DNA of 64,000 nucleotides, taken from Calonectria ilicicola (taxonomy: Eukaryota; Ascomycota; Sordariomycetes; Hypocreales; Nectriaceae). The stretch covers positions 1 to 64,000 of the forward strand of contig CP085831.1 of NCBI GenBank assembly GCA_020809705.1. The letters are read 5' to 3'. The position numbers were made by a program, and so were the translations under genes. Every line of letters starts with the position of its first letter. Within the stretch, counting starts at the first letter, position 1. Below, one piece after another: positions 19,577-31,522 of this stretch. Below the pieces are notes generated by a model. That model was not told the origin of the DNA and did not search any database. It saw nothing but the letters and a program-made list of their open reading frames with translations.

Positions 19577-20395
19577 CTAGAGTTCAACTTTAAAAAGTTT
19601 CTCCACCGCTCCAAATGCGCCATCATCCTGGTGTTTCTTCTCTGAGTTCGTTCTCGCATCGCCCAACAATCTGCGGAACTCGCAGTTCAAAATCTCCTCA
19701 GCCTCATAATATTTCTTATCATTAATAACGAAGCTCTTGCCATTGACTTCGTCGTGCGACGCAAAATACAGTGCCGCCAGGGCCACCGTGTCCGCGCTCT
19801 GGACAATCACGCCCGCTTTTTCTAGAGCTGGGACCATCTCTCCAGAGGGGTACAGATTAGTGTTGGTGAAACCAGGCGCCAGACCGTTTATTGTAATGCC
19901 CAGTGGCGGTAAAGAGTCGCGTAAACCGCGCAGCAGGCCAACTACCTAAAATCACAAAATTAAGCGAATTCCGAATATTGAATGCGGGGGTCAGTCGCAC
20001 TTACGCCATGTTTTGACGCTACATATGTGGGAATGCCATTTGCATCATAGCCTAGACGTGTGGATCAGAAAACGTTACATGACTGCTCAACTCAAACCCA
20101 CTACGAACGTACCTGCGAGGGAAGATGTAAGAATTATTTTGCCCCCACCAAACTTTTTCAAGAAATAAATAGCAAGCTTAACACTGATGCAAACTCCCAT
20201 CAAATTGACCTGGATCGATTTCCATTTGGGTTCTAACGGAATACCATGCGCATTAGTGCGATCTTCAAAATCGCTCTTGTTATCGGCTATGCCAGCATTT
20301 GCGCAAATAATATCTATTTTCCCATGGATATCCACAGCCTTCTGGAATAACTGAAGTTGTGAAGACGGTGACACGCTTTGTTGAATTTACCCTCA
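19577..20395 (-). pseudogene. Short-chain dehydrogenase/reductase lacking its N-terminal Rossmann motif
   Basis: The C-terminal three-quarters of a classical SDR is clear in three exons: about 20395-20113, 20051-20005 and 19945-19577. It has IDIICANAGIAD (NAG motif), KIILTSSLAG (active-site Ser), IPTYVASKHG (YxxxK) and ITINGLAPGFTNTNLY. Introns are 61 and 59 nt with consensus ends. Upstream of QSVSPSSQLQLF the frame meets a TAA, and no TGxxxGxG segment or ATG can be found in the 250 bases before the divergent hydrolase. The cofactor-binding beta-alpha-beta unit is therefore missing, so an inactive remnant is most likely. The ancestral role would have been NAD(P)-dependent alcohol/ketone interconversion beside a BVMO and esterase. 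Confidence 0.65.
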
Positions 20396-20650
20396 CGCTG
20401 TGTGATCGTTTTGCAAGCTGTGTCAGTGGATGATAGCCTTCAAACTGCTTGCCGGTCTAGCCTGAGCCGCGGAACTGATGTCAACGGCCCATGTATCCAT
20501 GGAATTTTACTTGTAGGGTTTCCTAACTCGATCTTTTATATGAAGGTCACTCCAGCTTTAGGTATATCCGTGTGTATACACGTATGAAAGAGATATCCTC
20601 GCAAACTGATTACTAGTCTTCAACTGTAAATTACCAAACCAGAATCCACA

Positions 20651-21866
20651 ATGGCTGAGTATGAATACATGAGCCAACCTTCTCAGGAGTTTCTTGAAGT
20701 ATGATTCTTTATCCAGCTGTCTTGACTCCATTGACTTTTTAAAGTTTGCAGCAAGGGCTCCTCCGCCTCCGGAGGGGTCTCTCAGTGAGATTCGAGCGGC
20801 TGTGGCGCGGATGCATGCCACGATTAACCAAAACTCCCCCATGCCAAGAGAGAGCCTTGAAGTTCAGGATTTGAGTCTTCCTGCTCGGGATACTACAGAT
20901 ATCCCAGTCCGTTTCTTCAAACCTCGGGGCCTCAAGGATGTTCCCGTTTTTGTTATGTGAGTACTCTCTGGGATCTGAAATGTGCCCAGCTTATCGTTGA
21001 AGCTTTCATGGAGGTGGGTTTGCAATGGGAAATTTGGACAACGAAGAGAGTAAGAACACAAAAGCCCACTTTTTGGCTGCTCATCTCATAAATGGTAGTT
21101 TCCTGCCGTATTATTGCAGACAATTGTAAAGCAGCCGTGTTCAACGTTGACTACCGGCTGGCTCCAGAGCACCCCTTCCCAACAGGCTTCCAGGACAGCT
21201 ACGACGTTGTCAAATGGGTAAGTGGTTTGCTAATATTAAAGATAAAAATTTTTGACTAGATGACCAGATTGCCTCAAACTACAAATCTTTGGAAATTAAT
21301 CCGATTCGGGGTTTTGTTGTAGGCGGAATCTCTAGCGGCACCGTATACGCCGCGGCAATCGCCCAGATTACCCGCGATGAGAGGATGGACCCACCTATCA
21401 CAGGCCAGTTTTTGCTGTGCCCCTCTGTTGTTAACCGCGACAATGTCCCTGAGAAATATAAGAGCGAACTGTTGTCGATGAAGCAGAATGCGGATGCCCC
21501 CATTATCAACGTAAAGATGTTGGAAATGTTTGAAGGTTGGTCATTCTCATCCATATTCTAATTTTACTCTAACCGTAATGAATAGCCTTCTACAAAGTTA
21601 CGGACTGGACCGATCCTAGGGCTGCTCCCTTGCTCCACCCAGATCTCAGTGGGCTCGCAAAGATTTACATTCAAGTCACAGGTTTGGACCCACTGCGAGA
21701 TGAAGGGCTCCTATACGAAAAGGTGTTGCGTCAAAATGGTGTATCAACCAAGCTTGACATTTACCCAGGTCTTCCGCATATCTTTTGGACCTTGCCAGGG
21801 TTTGCCTCCACCGCTAAATGGCAGCAAGATCTCGTACATGGTGTAAAGTGGCTTTTGGGCCAATGA
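20651..21866 (+). CDS. Alpha/beta hydrolase fold-3 esterase (HSL family)
   Basis: Six exons (20651-20698, 20745-20956, 21003-21049, 21120-21217, 21268-21535, 21586-21866) give 317 aa with all phases consistent. The oxyanion motif HGGG is at residues 89-92 (FHGGGFAMG) and DYRLAPEHPFP follows. The nucleophile elbow is GISSG with Ser157, the acid is Asp259 (GLDPLRDEG) and the base is His289 (GLPHIFW). This is a hormone-sensitive-lipase-type esterase/lactonase, probably cytosolic because no signal peptide is visible. It lies between an SDR remnant and a Baeyer-Villiger monooxygenase and could hydrolyse the ester or lactone that enzyme makes. That pathway link is inference from adjacency. Confidence 0.88.
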
Positions 21867-22658
21867 TTAAGTAGTGATAAAGTCAATTTATGGCTGCATT
21901 AGGATGTTTAAACTCGCCTCACCATAAATACTTCAAGTCAAATATTGTAATTGACAATATTGGTGGAAAAGCAGTGAATGATAGCTATATTCAAATTTTG
22001 GAGAAGGTAAAACTGGTGATCAGCTCACCGAGCCAAACCTTCTTTACTCAGAGCTTCTCAGCGACTTTCACTCTTAACGCGCAAATTGCCTATGTTCTTT
22101 GGGAACCGTTACGAAAGTATCGAATAAACATGAAATAACTTAGAGCTAAAATTGTGCCTGTATAGTAATTTAGTAGGACAAAAGTTAAGGGAATGAGAGA
22201 ACCCGTGGTTTGCGTGCCTTATGGGTTCAATTATCTGTATGGTCTGTCCCAAGATGTAGTTAAACCTGTTACTTTCGCGCTGAAGCCTACCCCCATATCG
22301 AAATTTCGCCTTGGCTAGCGGGCGATTGTTTCACTGTAAGCTACACCAATCGTCCAAGCAAACTTGTGGGGCTGGAGTCTTTTCTGTTCTAGAACATGCG
22401 ATTATAATATCTTCGATTATCATTGCGGAACATTTAATGCCGCGGGTTTGCGTGCCGAGGCTCGGCTTAGCGTCGATAGCGTTCACTAAGGTCATGCGGG
22501 CCCTCTTCTCCGGCTCTATCCTATGTCATAGTACATAGACAGAGCACTAATGTATTCGATTACGATTACTTAAGAAGAAGTGGTATACAATGGTTTATTA
22601 TTCCATCAACATCAAATATTATTCCATCAAGTCTTTTTAGAATTACTATTTTGTCACC
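21867..22658. other. Intergenic, promoter region of the BVMO
   Basis: No supported gene in about 790 bases. Two small plus-strand frames (21890-22138, 22311-22538) have no domain. Just before the BVMO start, ATTATTCCATCAA occurs twice (around 22598 and 22617), a short direct repeat in the leader. Confidence 0.5.
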
Positions 22659-24686
22659 ATGTCAGCTCAGGACGCTTGGAACCCCTTTTCTGGAGAAGCC
22701 CCTCCAAATTTCAATTTTGAAACTACTAACGAGGCTTCAGAGATACAGGATAATCCCTGGTATCGACAAGACTTTGGTGTTGAGATTACTGAAGATGTGA
22801 TGTATAAACGCAGGAAGCTGCGAGTAATCGCTACTGGTGCTGGGGCAGCTGGCTTGCAAGTAGCCTACAAATTCGGAAAGCTCTTGAATGATATTGACCT
22901 GGTAATATATGAAAAGAGTGACGCAGTTGGAGGTGTCTGGCTGGAGAACAAATATCCTGGTATTGCGTGCGACATCCCATCTCATTCCTACCAATTTCAC
23001 TGGAACCGCAACCCAGACTGGAGTTCCTTCTACGCACCTGGGGCAGAGATTCTGAAGTATCTCCAAGAAACAGCTTATAAGTTTGACCTGCATCGATACA
23101 TCAGCTTTCAGCACAAAGTCCTCGACTCTCGCTGGGATGAAGATAAGGGTAAATGGGTATGTAAAGTGGAAAGACCTGATGGCACGAATTTCGTGGATGA
23201 GGCAGATATTCTCTTTGCTACCAGCGGTGGTCTGAGGTATGCACTCTATACTCATGGAGAATTAGAGTTAATTCTTAACACAGCAAATGGAAGTATCCCA
23301 ATATTCCGGGTCGCGATTTGTTCAGAGGTGTGATGATGCACACCGCTGCTTGGGATTCTGAAATCGATCTTCAGAATAAAATTGTTGCTGTCATAGGTTC
23401 TGGCTCCTCAGCCATCCAGGTTGTTCCAAGTATTCAACCTAGTAAGCTACCAAATCCATATTCAACGAGTGATTCATACCAACCTTTGATACAGACGTCA
23501 AAAAGCTACTCAACTTTGTCCGATCCCCTGTTTGGCTTACACCGGGATTTTCCACAGAGTATGCAGGACCTGAAGGTTCCAACTTCAAATGTAACCAACC
23601 CCATGCAAACCGCAATATATTTGCTTTAGATGCTTTTAAAATTCTAACACTTTGATAGTTACAGAAGACCAGAAGGCAAAGTTTCGCGAGGACCCAAAAT
23701 TTTATGATCATTATGTTCGGAAGATCGAGGAGGATTTGGGCAGCAAATTTCCGATGGTGAGTTCTTGGTGAGTTCGGAAGGCAGATACTGTCTGGCTGAT
23801 TGCCTCTCATATAACAGCATCATAAGGAAACCAAGCTATCAAAAGAAGCTCAGAATGCCATGGCTGCTCGCATGCGAGCCAAGATTGGAGATGATGACAT
23901 CGCAGACTACGTGATCCCAAAATTTGGATTAGGGTGTCGCAGACTGTCCCCTGGCGATGAATATATGGCATCTCTGACGAAAGAAAACGTGCAACTCGTC
24001 AGGTCAGCTGTTACAGGTTTCACGAGAAATGGTCTTCTAGATGAGCAAGGAAATGAGCATAAAGTCGATATTATAATCTGTGCAACAGGCTTTGATACAT
24101 CATTCACTCCTTCATTTAGAGTAACCGGACGAAATGATCTCGATTTGGGAGCTTTCTACGGGGACTTCCCACGGAGCTATCTCGCAGTTATGACACCTCA
24201 TTTCCCTAACTACTACCGTGAGTACCGTTTAGAAAACCTTCTTATTCATTTAATTAATCCAGTACAGAATTCCCTGGTCCGGGATTCCCCGGAACCCATG
24301 GGCCAGTCTTTGCTGTTCTCGAATGGATCACCCGATATGCGATGAAAACAATTGTTAAGATACAAAGAGAAAATATTAAAGCATTCTCCCCAAGACCAGA
24401 AGCAGCGATCGATTACTATAATTATTCTCATACAATGTTCAAGAGACTAGTATACAGCGACCCCTGTGCCTCTTGGTACAAGAATGGTAATACGACCGGA
24501 CCAGTCACTTCTCAATATTGTGGTAGTCGGCTGCACTGGTGTGAATTTCTTAAAGAACCGCGGTGGGAGGATTTCGAATACATCTATATAACCAACAATC
24601 GCTTCCAGTATCTAGGAAATGGCTACACCCAAGATGATTTAGATCAAGTCAACCTTACCTGGTTTCTAGATGCTCAGGAAATTTAA
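22659..24686 (+). CDS. FAD-dependent Baeyer-Villiger monooxygenase
   Basis: Six exons (22659-23236, 23284-23441, 23495-23590, 23659-23756, 23818-24217, 24268-24686) give 582 aa with all phases consistent. The FAD Rossmann motif is GAGAAG at residues 60-65. The BVMO fingerprint FxGxxxHxxxWD is exact at 206-217 (FRGVMMHTAAWD). The NADPH Rossmann motif GSGSSA is at 231-236. ATGFDTSF and the C-terminal RPEAAIDYYNY/WYKNG segments match fungal BVMOs of the StcW/cyclododecanone-monooxygenase type. The reaction is NADPH- and O2-dependent insertion of oxygen next to a ketone. With the esterase upstream it suggests a ketone-to-ester-to-acid-plus-alcohol route; the substrate is unknown. Confidence 0.92.
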
Positions 24687-26830
24687 TTGAAAGCATTAGA
24701 AATAACCATAAAGCAAGATACTAGAGTATAGGCCCCGTGGTGAACGAAGTTCTGCAAAAGAATAAAAAATAATGTTTCTTAAATGCCACTTGAATCAATT
24801 TCACGGCAAGGGAAAGCTATTGATTCCTAAAAATGATAACTTGTGATGGTGTGCTAAAAATGGTACTCAGGAGCAAGCGGTTTCCACTATGAGACTCGCA
24901 CTGGAAGATCGGTATAAACATCGCTCTAGGACGCACCTAGCGTCTCGTCTCAAGGGTTCCTGAATCATTCGCGGAACCACGTGGGGTCATTCTTGATTCA
25001 TATCCACCTCCGCCTCAAAAGTAAACAACAAAAAACCAAAAAAAGCGATAAAAGAATGGCAGACGGCGGCGAATCCGGCGGTGAGAGCGAAAAGTTCGTC
25101 GCATGTCGAGGTGGCTTCGATAAAAAGAATGTGGGCCGGCCAGACGGTTCGGGCGAAGAATGTAAAACAGTACGAGAGCAAGGTTCCCGGCGGTCTAGAT
25201 TTACAAAAGTTGATGTTTTGATGCTGCCAGGGCTAAAAGAAATTGATTGCCGCTGCCTTCTCACTCGCAAAGAGGCAGAACTCGAGATTGTATCTGTGTG
25301 ATTGCTTCGCTGTCAGATGTTGCAGTTGATCTGAGTTTTAACATGCGCTAGTGGTTCTAACATCGGTGTCCAAGCAAGCGAAATACTATCTCGCGAGTTC
25401 AGTCGCTCGGGAAACCAGCGGGGAGTGGTGCCGCGTAATAAGTGGCGTGGTGGCGAATTCTAAAGTCTTGACCGACCTTGCAAGGGGAATTTCCTATTTG
25501 ATGGCCATGCATGCACTGCTCAGAATTCTCTTTATTCTTGTGGAGCCAAGGTAAGGATCGGGCTTTGTGCATGATAGAGATGGAGCTTGAAGGGGGAGCT
25601 GTCGGGGGCAATTTTTGTTTTAACCTATTATGGTAACCCGTTGGCTCGTTAGGTAAGTAGCGGTGGAAGAAACAAGCATTTACTTGCTGGCATAAATTGA
25701 GAAGCACAAGTGTGCATGGACAGGTCCATCGCAGTCGACTTAAGTAGAGGGGGATACTTAGTTTCTCCCGGGCGAAATAATTCTCGGAGTTATTCACGTT
25801 AGAAACTTGATCTGATGCTTCTCCATTGAATAATCTTTTTTCGTCAGGGAATCTACACTCATAATATGAGGATTTGTGTTCTCCATTGCCTTTCTCACAG
25901 CAAAGGAAACACCTTCAATTGACCGTTTTATTGCGCATCTCCCCGATGCACATTTTCGCACTCCTTTGTCCAAGGGTGCACTGAGTCGGCTATAGGGTGA
26001 GTCCTGGGGTCCGCACCATAAATACAGGTCCCGAAACTACAAGCATTGTTCCCCGCGATAATGATGCATCTGACGTGAATGTACGGGGATGGAATTCTGT
26101 GAAGGTAAGGAGGGAATTACTGGAACATAAGCTATTGGATATGTACTTGTACGCAATGAGGATGAGTATTTAATACGATGCAAGAACCTAGTAAGTAGCA
26201 TGGCGGCCTTGAAGGATGGAATGTAGGTTGTCAGGATGACTGGATTGCGATGTAAAAGGGTATTGTATTAATCTCACGAAAATATCCCAAACAAATTCTA
26301 ATACCATTTGAAAATGAGAAGCGTTTGGTTTAGAGTGGTCGCGACTAGCGGAAGAAAACAGCATCGAGTAAATTAGTCGCTCCTATGACATTGGGTCATT
26401 TATTACGCATCGGCTACATACATCCTCACGACCATGACAGCTGCAGCTAGGACTCACCACCACAATCTATGGGTCAATATTATAAGTGGTAACTTAGAAC
26501 AATCGGAGTGCTCCCTAGCCTAGGTCGAGCTGCCTCTCACAGGGGATATCCAACAAAAACACATAAGTGGTAACTTAATATTGTAGGTAAAAATATCGAT
26601 AGTGTACAGTAGCTAGTTGATTGCATCGTGGTCGGGCGAACCATAGCCAAGCTTAGTTGTATCTGCCACCATTGTGGTTTTGGAATTCCCTCTTAGTTGA
26701 GCCCAAAGTTTCCCAAAAAGCACCATAGCCAAGGTTGTAGCAAGTATAAGGCCGAGGTTAATATTCCTATCCTCTCACTTGCCGTCTTGAAAACCCGCAT
26801 CACCATGATATCTCGCTTTGTATCTACAAT
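24687..26830. other. Long intergenic stretch, no supported gene
   Basis: About 2.1 kb. Frames at 24981-25301 (+, 106 codons), 25399-25797 (-) and 26697-26900 (+) show no domain or splice context. AAGTGGTAACTTA occurs at about 26485 and 26565 with different flanks. It is probably spacer or relic DNA between two metabolic groups. Confidence 0.5.
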
Positions 26831-27973
26831 TTACAAAATAGCTGAAAAGTCTGTCTTCTTACAATATTCCAAGAATCCTGTCATCTTGATACCAAACTAG
26901 GCAGAGTCAGTTATTGGACTCTATGCAGTATGCTCAGTTATTTCTTACCTTTTCTGGCTTCACCACTGATGGATCGCTTCCTTGATATCCAAACTCGTGC
27001 GAAAAAAGCACGTTATGGCTGAACTCATGACCAAGTCCTCCGGGAAGCAACTCACAAAACTCATCATAGGAAAGCTCATCGTAGCCGCCATACTTGAGAC
27101 CTTGTGACTCACAGAAAGTTTTTAGGTACTCTGACCAAGTTAAATAGTCACCGACAGCGAAGAGATTGACGCCAGATTCGGCCTCAGCAACGGCCTTGAC
27201 ACAAGGCCCGAAATCCTGGCTGACATCTCCAAACGGGATACCCTTGTCCCCTGGGCCAATTCCCTTCATTCGCCATGTTCCATCAGCTTGCTTAATTGGT
27301 ATTAGCGAGGATATCTAGTGGCGGGAGATTTGGTCGGCACTCATACCTTCTTAGGAGTCGTCGGTAGTCCCCACTGCCATGGCAAATTGAGATATATGGG
27401 AGCTTGAATCTGTGAAAACTTTCCCTGGGGCGATGGGAGGCTTTGGGCGTATGATGCTGCCTCAGCCTTTGAGTCCATATGGTAGAGTGTGCTATACTTT
27501 CCTTTGCTAGACTTTGTTGCATGTGCCATGGAGCTAAATATGTAGCGGGATAAATTGGAGATTGTTGCCGCAGCATCAGCAATGTTCTTCCCCTGCTGGA
27601 ACTCGACTTCGTAGCAATATTCCACCAACTCCTGGTTAGAACTTTTCTTGTTCTTACTCTCAGGATCTTGGAAGATGGTCCAAAAGTCTGTGACACCAAA
27701 AATGACGTCGGCACCGACAAAGGCTATCTTTAGTGATTCTACATCATTGAGGTCGCCCTTCACAATATCGACGCCTTTGGCTGCCCACTCCATTGCGCCT
27801 TGCGACTCAGGATTACGGGTGACGCCTCGTACTTTCCAGTTGGGAATTTGAAGGTATGCAGTGGCAACAGAGCCGCCCTAATCAGAGATATTAGAATTAA
27901 CGAGCGTATTCGGATGTTGATTGGGACTTGCCTGCACGCCAGTTATGCCGAGGATGACGATAAGCTTCGACAT
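26831..27973 (-). CDS. NmrA-like NAD(P)-binding protein
   Basis: Four exons (27973-27932, 27877-27347, 27290-26949, 26896-26831) give 326 aa. The dinucleotide motif ITGVQGGSVA (GxxGxxGG, residues 9-16) is split by intron 1, whose donor is GC (GTGCAG|GCAAGT) rather than GT. WKVRGVTRNPES, ADVIFGVTDFW and YIFSSMAHATKSSKGKYSTLYHMDSK follow, and the C-terminus is FGIKMTGFLEYCKKTDFSA. NmrA-like proteins are atypical SDRs that sense NAD(P) redox state or act as isoflavone-reductase-like reductases, and the catalytic tyrosine of classical SDRs is replaced. The last short exon would be missed without the FGIKMTGFLEY match to the family's usual ending. Confidence 0.87.
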
Positions 27974-28866
27974 GTTGAATTGTTCGATGGGAAGCGAGAG
28001 AAGAATAATTGGCAGGTATTTCGAAGTGTGTGTGTTTTATTGTGCTCAGATGGATTTATTTGTTCTGTGAAGAATCCGAATGAATTGAACATGAAATTAG
28101 CTCGTCTACTTATATAGGACCAAAAGTCGGAATGAGACGTTGACCAGCTCACATCTTCCTGCTTTGTAATTCGCGCAATTTCTATACCCTGAAGAGCCCA
28201 CTTCCTCTGCAAGATGTGCCAATTACAAAGCGACTAGAAGCAAAGTATCAAGTATAAATCTCTAATTTTCGAAATATCTGGTCTGTTGCAGAGACCGATG
28301 CTTCGTAAGCGATGAACCCACAGTAACATCGGTGGCATTCCGAGGTCACTCCTTGAGCCAGATAGACGAAGACTACCCTAGCGGCAGTTTGTGTCCCATA
28401 TTTGCGTAAGTCTGATGGAGCTTGACAAGGGGGACCAATGTCCGTATAGGGTTAGAGCCATTTGCAGAAGGTTGATGTTGTAGCTTGGCAGGGAGACCAT
28501 TGTCCATATAAGGTTAGAGCTTCTAAAACACCCATTTCCACTTTGGGTAAGCCCGATACCACGTCACCAATGACACTCCAGCCGGCATCATGTTCACGCA
28601 TCATGAGAGCTGAGAACCCGGCATCTTTGTCTTCGGAGAAGACTAATCTTAACCAGGGAAGTCTGAACCAATTTGTAAGCTCCTAGAGATGATAAATCAA
28701 TCAGAAAGTTGCAATGCGTATAAAGAGGTCGTCATGAACATCGGTATTCTTCTGACTTACTGCTTAGACCACTGTCCTCACTTTGACAAGCATTCTACCG
28801 ACTGTCACCACCTTCCAACCCTCCCACCATAACTCACACCATAACTCGCTATAATTAAATTTGAAA
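27974..28866. other. Divergent promoter region between NmrA-like gene and SDR
   Basis: About 890 bases between two divergently transcribed oxidoreductase genes. It contains a tandem imperfect repeat (28418-28525, annotated separately). No supported gene is present. Confidence 0.5.
28418..28525. repeat. Two-copy imperfect tandem repeat
   Basis: GAGCTTGACAAGGGGGACCA followed by ATGTCCGTATAGGGTTAGAGCC (from 28418) recurs about 63 bases later. The second copy is TAGCTTGGCAGGGAGACCAT followed by TGTCCATATAAGGTTAGAGC. It lies in the divergent promoter region, so it could be a duplicated regulatory site; it could also be neutral. Confidence 0.5.
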
Positions 28867-29773
28867 ATGGCTTTTGTCGATAGTCTTTCTCTTTCAAACA
28901 AAGTCGCCGTCATCACTGGCTCTGGCCGGGAAAACGGGATTGGTGCCGCCATTGCGCTCACGCTGGCTCGTGCTGGGGCCCGCGTCATAATCAACTACGT
29001 TTCCGAGTCATCTGCTTCCCGGGCTGATGAGGTTGTGGCCAACATTGATGGGGCTGTTGGCAAAGGTCGAGTTCATCTCGTGCAGGCCGACGTATCTACT
29101 AGAGACGGCAGCAAGAAAATTGTTGACGAGACTCTCAAGGCTTTCGACGTTGATCACATTGACATCATTGGTAAGAAGAATACTGAAGATAATCGCATAG
29201 TCCGCTGATTAAGATCACCTGTAGTCAACAATGCAGGCTTCGTTGCAAGTGGAACAATTCTAAACACTTCCCCCAAGGATATCATGCGATCTTTTGAAGT
29301 TTCCGTTCTTGGACCAATCCTTCTCGTTCAAACAGCTTATCCACATATGCCCAAAGGTGGGAGAATTATCAACATTGGAAGCGTGGCTTCTAAACTGGGT
29401 TTCATGCCAATGCCCATTTACGGTGCAGCGAAAGCCGCCATGGATCAGTTGACCTTCACTCTGGCTCGAGAGGTAATTAATGAGTTACAAACATGCCTGT
29501 TTTGGAGACTTGTTAATATTAATATAGGTTGGTCGCGATGGAAAGAATATCACAGTCAACACTGTTGCTCCTGGTCCTGTGCAGACGGATTCATTGCCGC
29601 CAGTACCTGAAGTTGAACCAGTGAAGGATTATCTTGTCTCATTGACCCGAGCTGAAGAGAGAGTTGGAAAAGTGGAAGATATCGCAGATGCGGTCCTTTT
29701 ACTGACAAGCGAGAAGAGTCGCTGGATCACCGGTCAATATATTTCGGTTAGTGGAGGCATCAACGGTGGATAA
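28867..29773 (+). CDS. Classical short-chain dehydrogenase/reductase
   Basis: Three exons (28867-29170, 29225-29472, 29528-29773) give 265 aa with all phases consistent. Cofactor motif TGSGRENGIG is at residues 17-26, NNAG at 103-106, IGSVAS holds the catalytic Ser154, and YGAAK gives Tyr167 and Lys171. The C-terminus reads VNTVAPGPVQTD then WITGQYISVSGGINGG, typical of FabG-like reductases. NYVSESSASRAD after the second strand suggests NADP(H). It is intact, unlike the SDR at 19.6 kb. Substrate unknown. It is divergent from the NmrA-like gene and next to a regulator-like gene. Confidence 0.9.
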
Positions 29774-29869
29774 AATTGATATATTTGAGATTTAACTCGA
29801 ACTTCTTTCTGTAATTCAAGACTCCTCAGATTCTAAATTCTGGGGCGTGGTATGGTATTGGCACTAGTG

Positions 29870-31522
29870 TTACAGCAATCTATCCGGTGATTCCTCCTGC
29901 GGCTGGTGATCAGATGACTTTAGCTCGCTCATCATCTTATCCACATTGGGGGACTCCAAGATACCTATCCAGATAATCCTTTGAGCCAATTCAAGAACCT
30001 CTTCTGCAGATTGATCCATCAAAGTCATGATCTTCCGAATCTCTTGCATATACGCGTGCCTTTCGTTAGGGTACTGCAATAAACTGACCGTAACCAAGGA
30101 CCAGACCTTTAATTCAAAGTGCTGCTCTTGAATAAAGATGGCATACCCATGTACCAGATTGCTTAATTTAACATGGAGTGCATGTTTCTCATATACGGGA
30201 AAACCAAACATTCCTTTCAAGTTTGTGAGTACCAAAAGACAAGTGAGCCGTAAAAGTTCGGCCATAATAAAATCACCAGCATGCGGCAAAGTGAGAATCT
30301 CACCCGGGAGCCTCGTTATTGATAATAAATGGTGAATACAGGGGCCCAGTAAAGTGATTGCATCAATGTCCCTTTCCCAGAACTCTGCGGCGAAGTTATT
30401 GAGATTGACAACATCAGCTATCGAGGACACCATTGCTAATGCGTCACCTGCCATGGAAAGAGGCGGAGGTAATTGCCCTAACTGCAAAATCAATGCTTGT
30501 AATCTGTGAGGTACATCTCTTAAAGATGGTTTGGTAGCATTAACAATAGTGGGCGGGACAGGAAATCTAGGGCTTGAGTCAAAAACCAGGCTTCCAGTTA
30601 TATCATATCTTTATTCATAGCGGTCAGCATGAGAATAAAAAAAATTCCGTGAAGGACCAAACTCACAACATGAGAAGAATGGGCATGCCATGGCCAAGAT
30701 CATCGAAACCGCCCCGCAACTTGGAAATGAGAGCCAACCCATTCATGTGAGCTCGCCAGGTATCCCAATCGCCATATCGTATCTGGAAGACAAGGTTAAT
30801 AAGCGCTCCAAGGAAACTGCTATCACAAAGGCGTACGCTGAGGCAGATATGGGCTAAAATATTGGCGACTGTCCCTTCCTTCACGCTTTCTGTGACACTT
30901 GTGACCCGTTCTCTTAGAAGCATAACCGAATTTGCGTAATGGCCAACAATCTCCGCATTCTTTAGCGGATCGTTGTCCCCTTTGAGCTTGGCTAGAAAGG
31001 TAGCAGTATTTCCTAGGGTTACATGAAACGCTCCGGCATCTGTAACTGCGATCTCAATCCAGGCCTTGTGCAAAGGCTGATAGTAATTGGCGGTGGCATT
31101 GGCTAGCCAATGGGGAAGACGAGAGATAGGTCAATTGATGCAAGTGAGGGAAATCGGACTAACATACCAAAATGCAAGAGCCTTCGTACACGGGCGTTGG
31201 CGTTGACAGGTAGCCCACTTAGTGAAACGAGGGCTTGGCCAGGTGAAACGGTGCGGAAATGCCCTATTTGCATTGTCTGGGGTTCCTCAACCGGCGGCTG
31301 CGGAGAAGATTTAGGGTTTCGACAGGGTCGTCTCCGTTGTTGTCCAATATCCTTCATGACATGACGACGAATTTCTGTTTGGACACTTTTATTCCCACGG
31401 ATGGAATCAGGATGAGATAAGTTTACGAATTTGAAATCCAAAGTGGAAGTGGAAGTGGACGCGGCTGCTGACGTTTGTCTCCATTGTACTGGAGCGCTTC
31501 GTGCCGGGCGATTATACTCCAT
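29870..31522 (-). CDS. Fungal transcription-factor-like protein without a zinc cluster
   Basis: Three exons (31522-31168, 31102-30667, 30608-29870) give 509 aa with all phases consistent. The N-terminus has LDFKFVNLSHPDSIRGNKSVQTEIRR (residues about 28-53) followed by HVMKDIGQQRRRP, a signature found in fungal proteins of the Fungal_trans_2 type. The remainder is helical, with YYQPLHKAWIEIAV and WDTWRAHMNGLALISKLRGG (the shared regulatory-domain block). No Cys6 cluster is present, so it probably acts without its own zinc DNA-binding domain. A local regulator of the adjacent SDR or of the DUF1338 gene is possible, but only by position. Confidence 0.78.

Noticed and set aside
24981..25301. 106-codon plus-strand gene
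   Set aside because: Basic low-complexity sequence with no family, no introns, and overlapping frames on the other strand.
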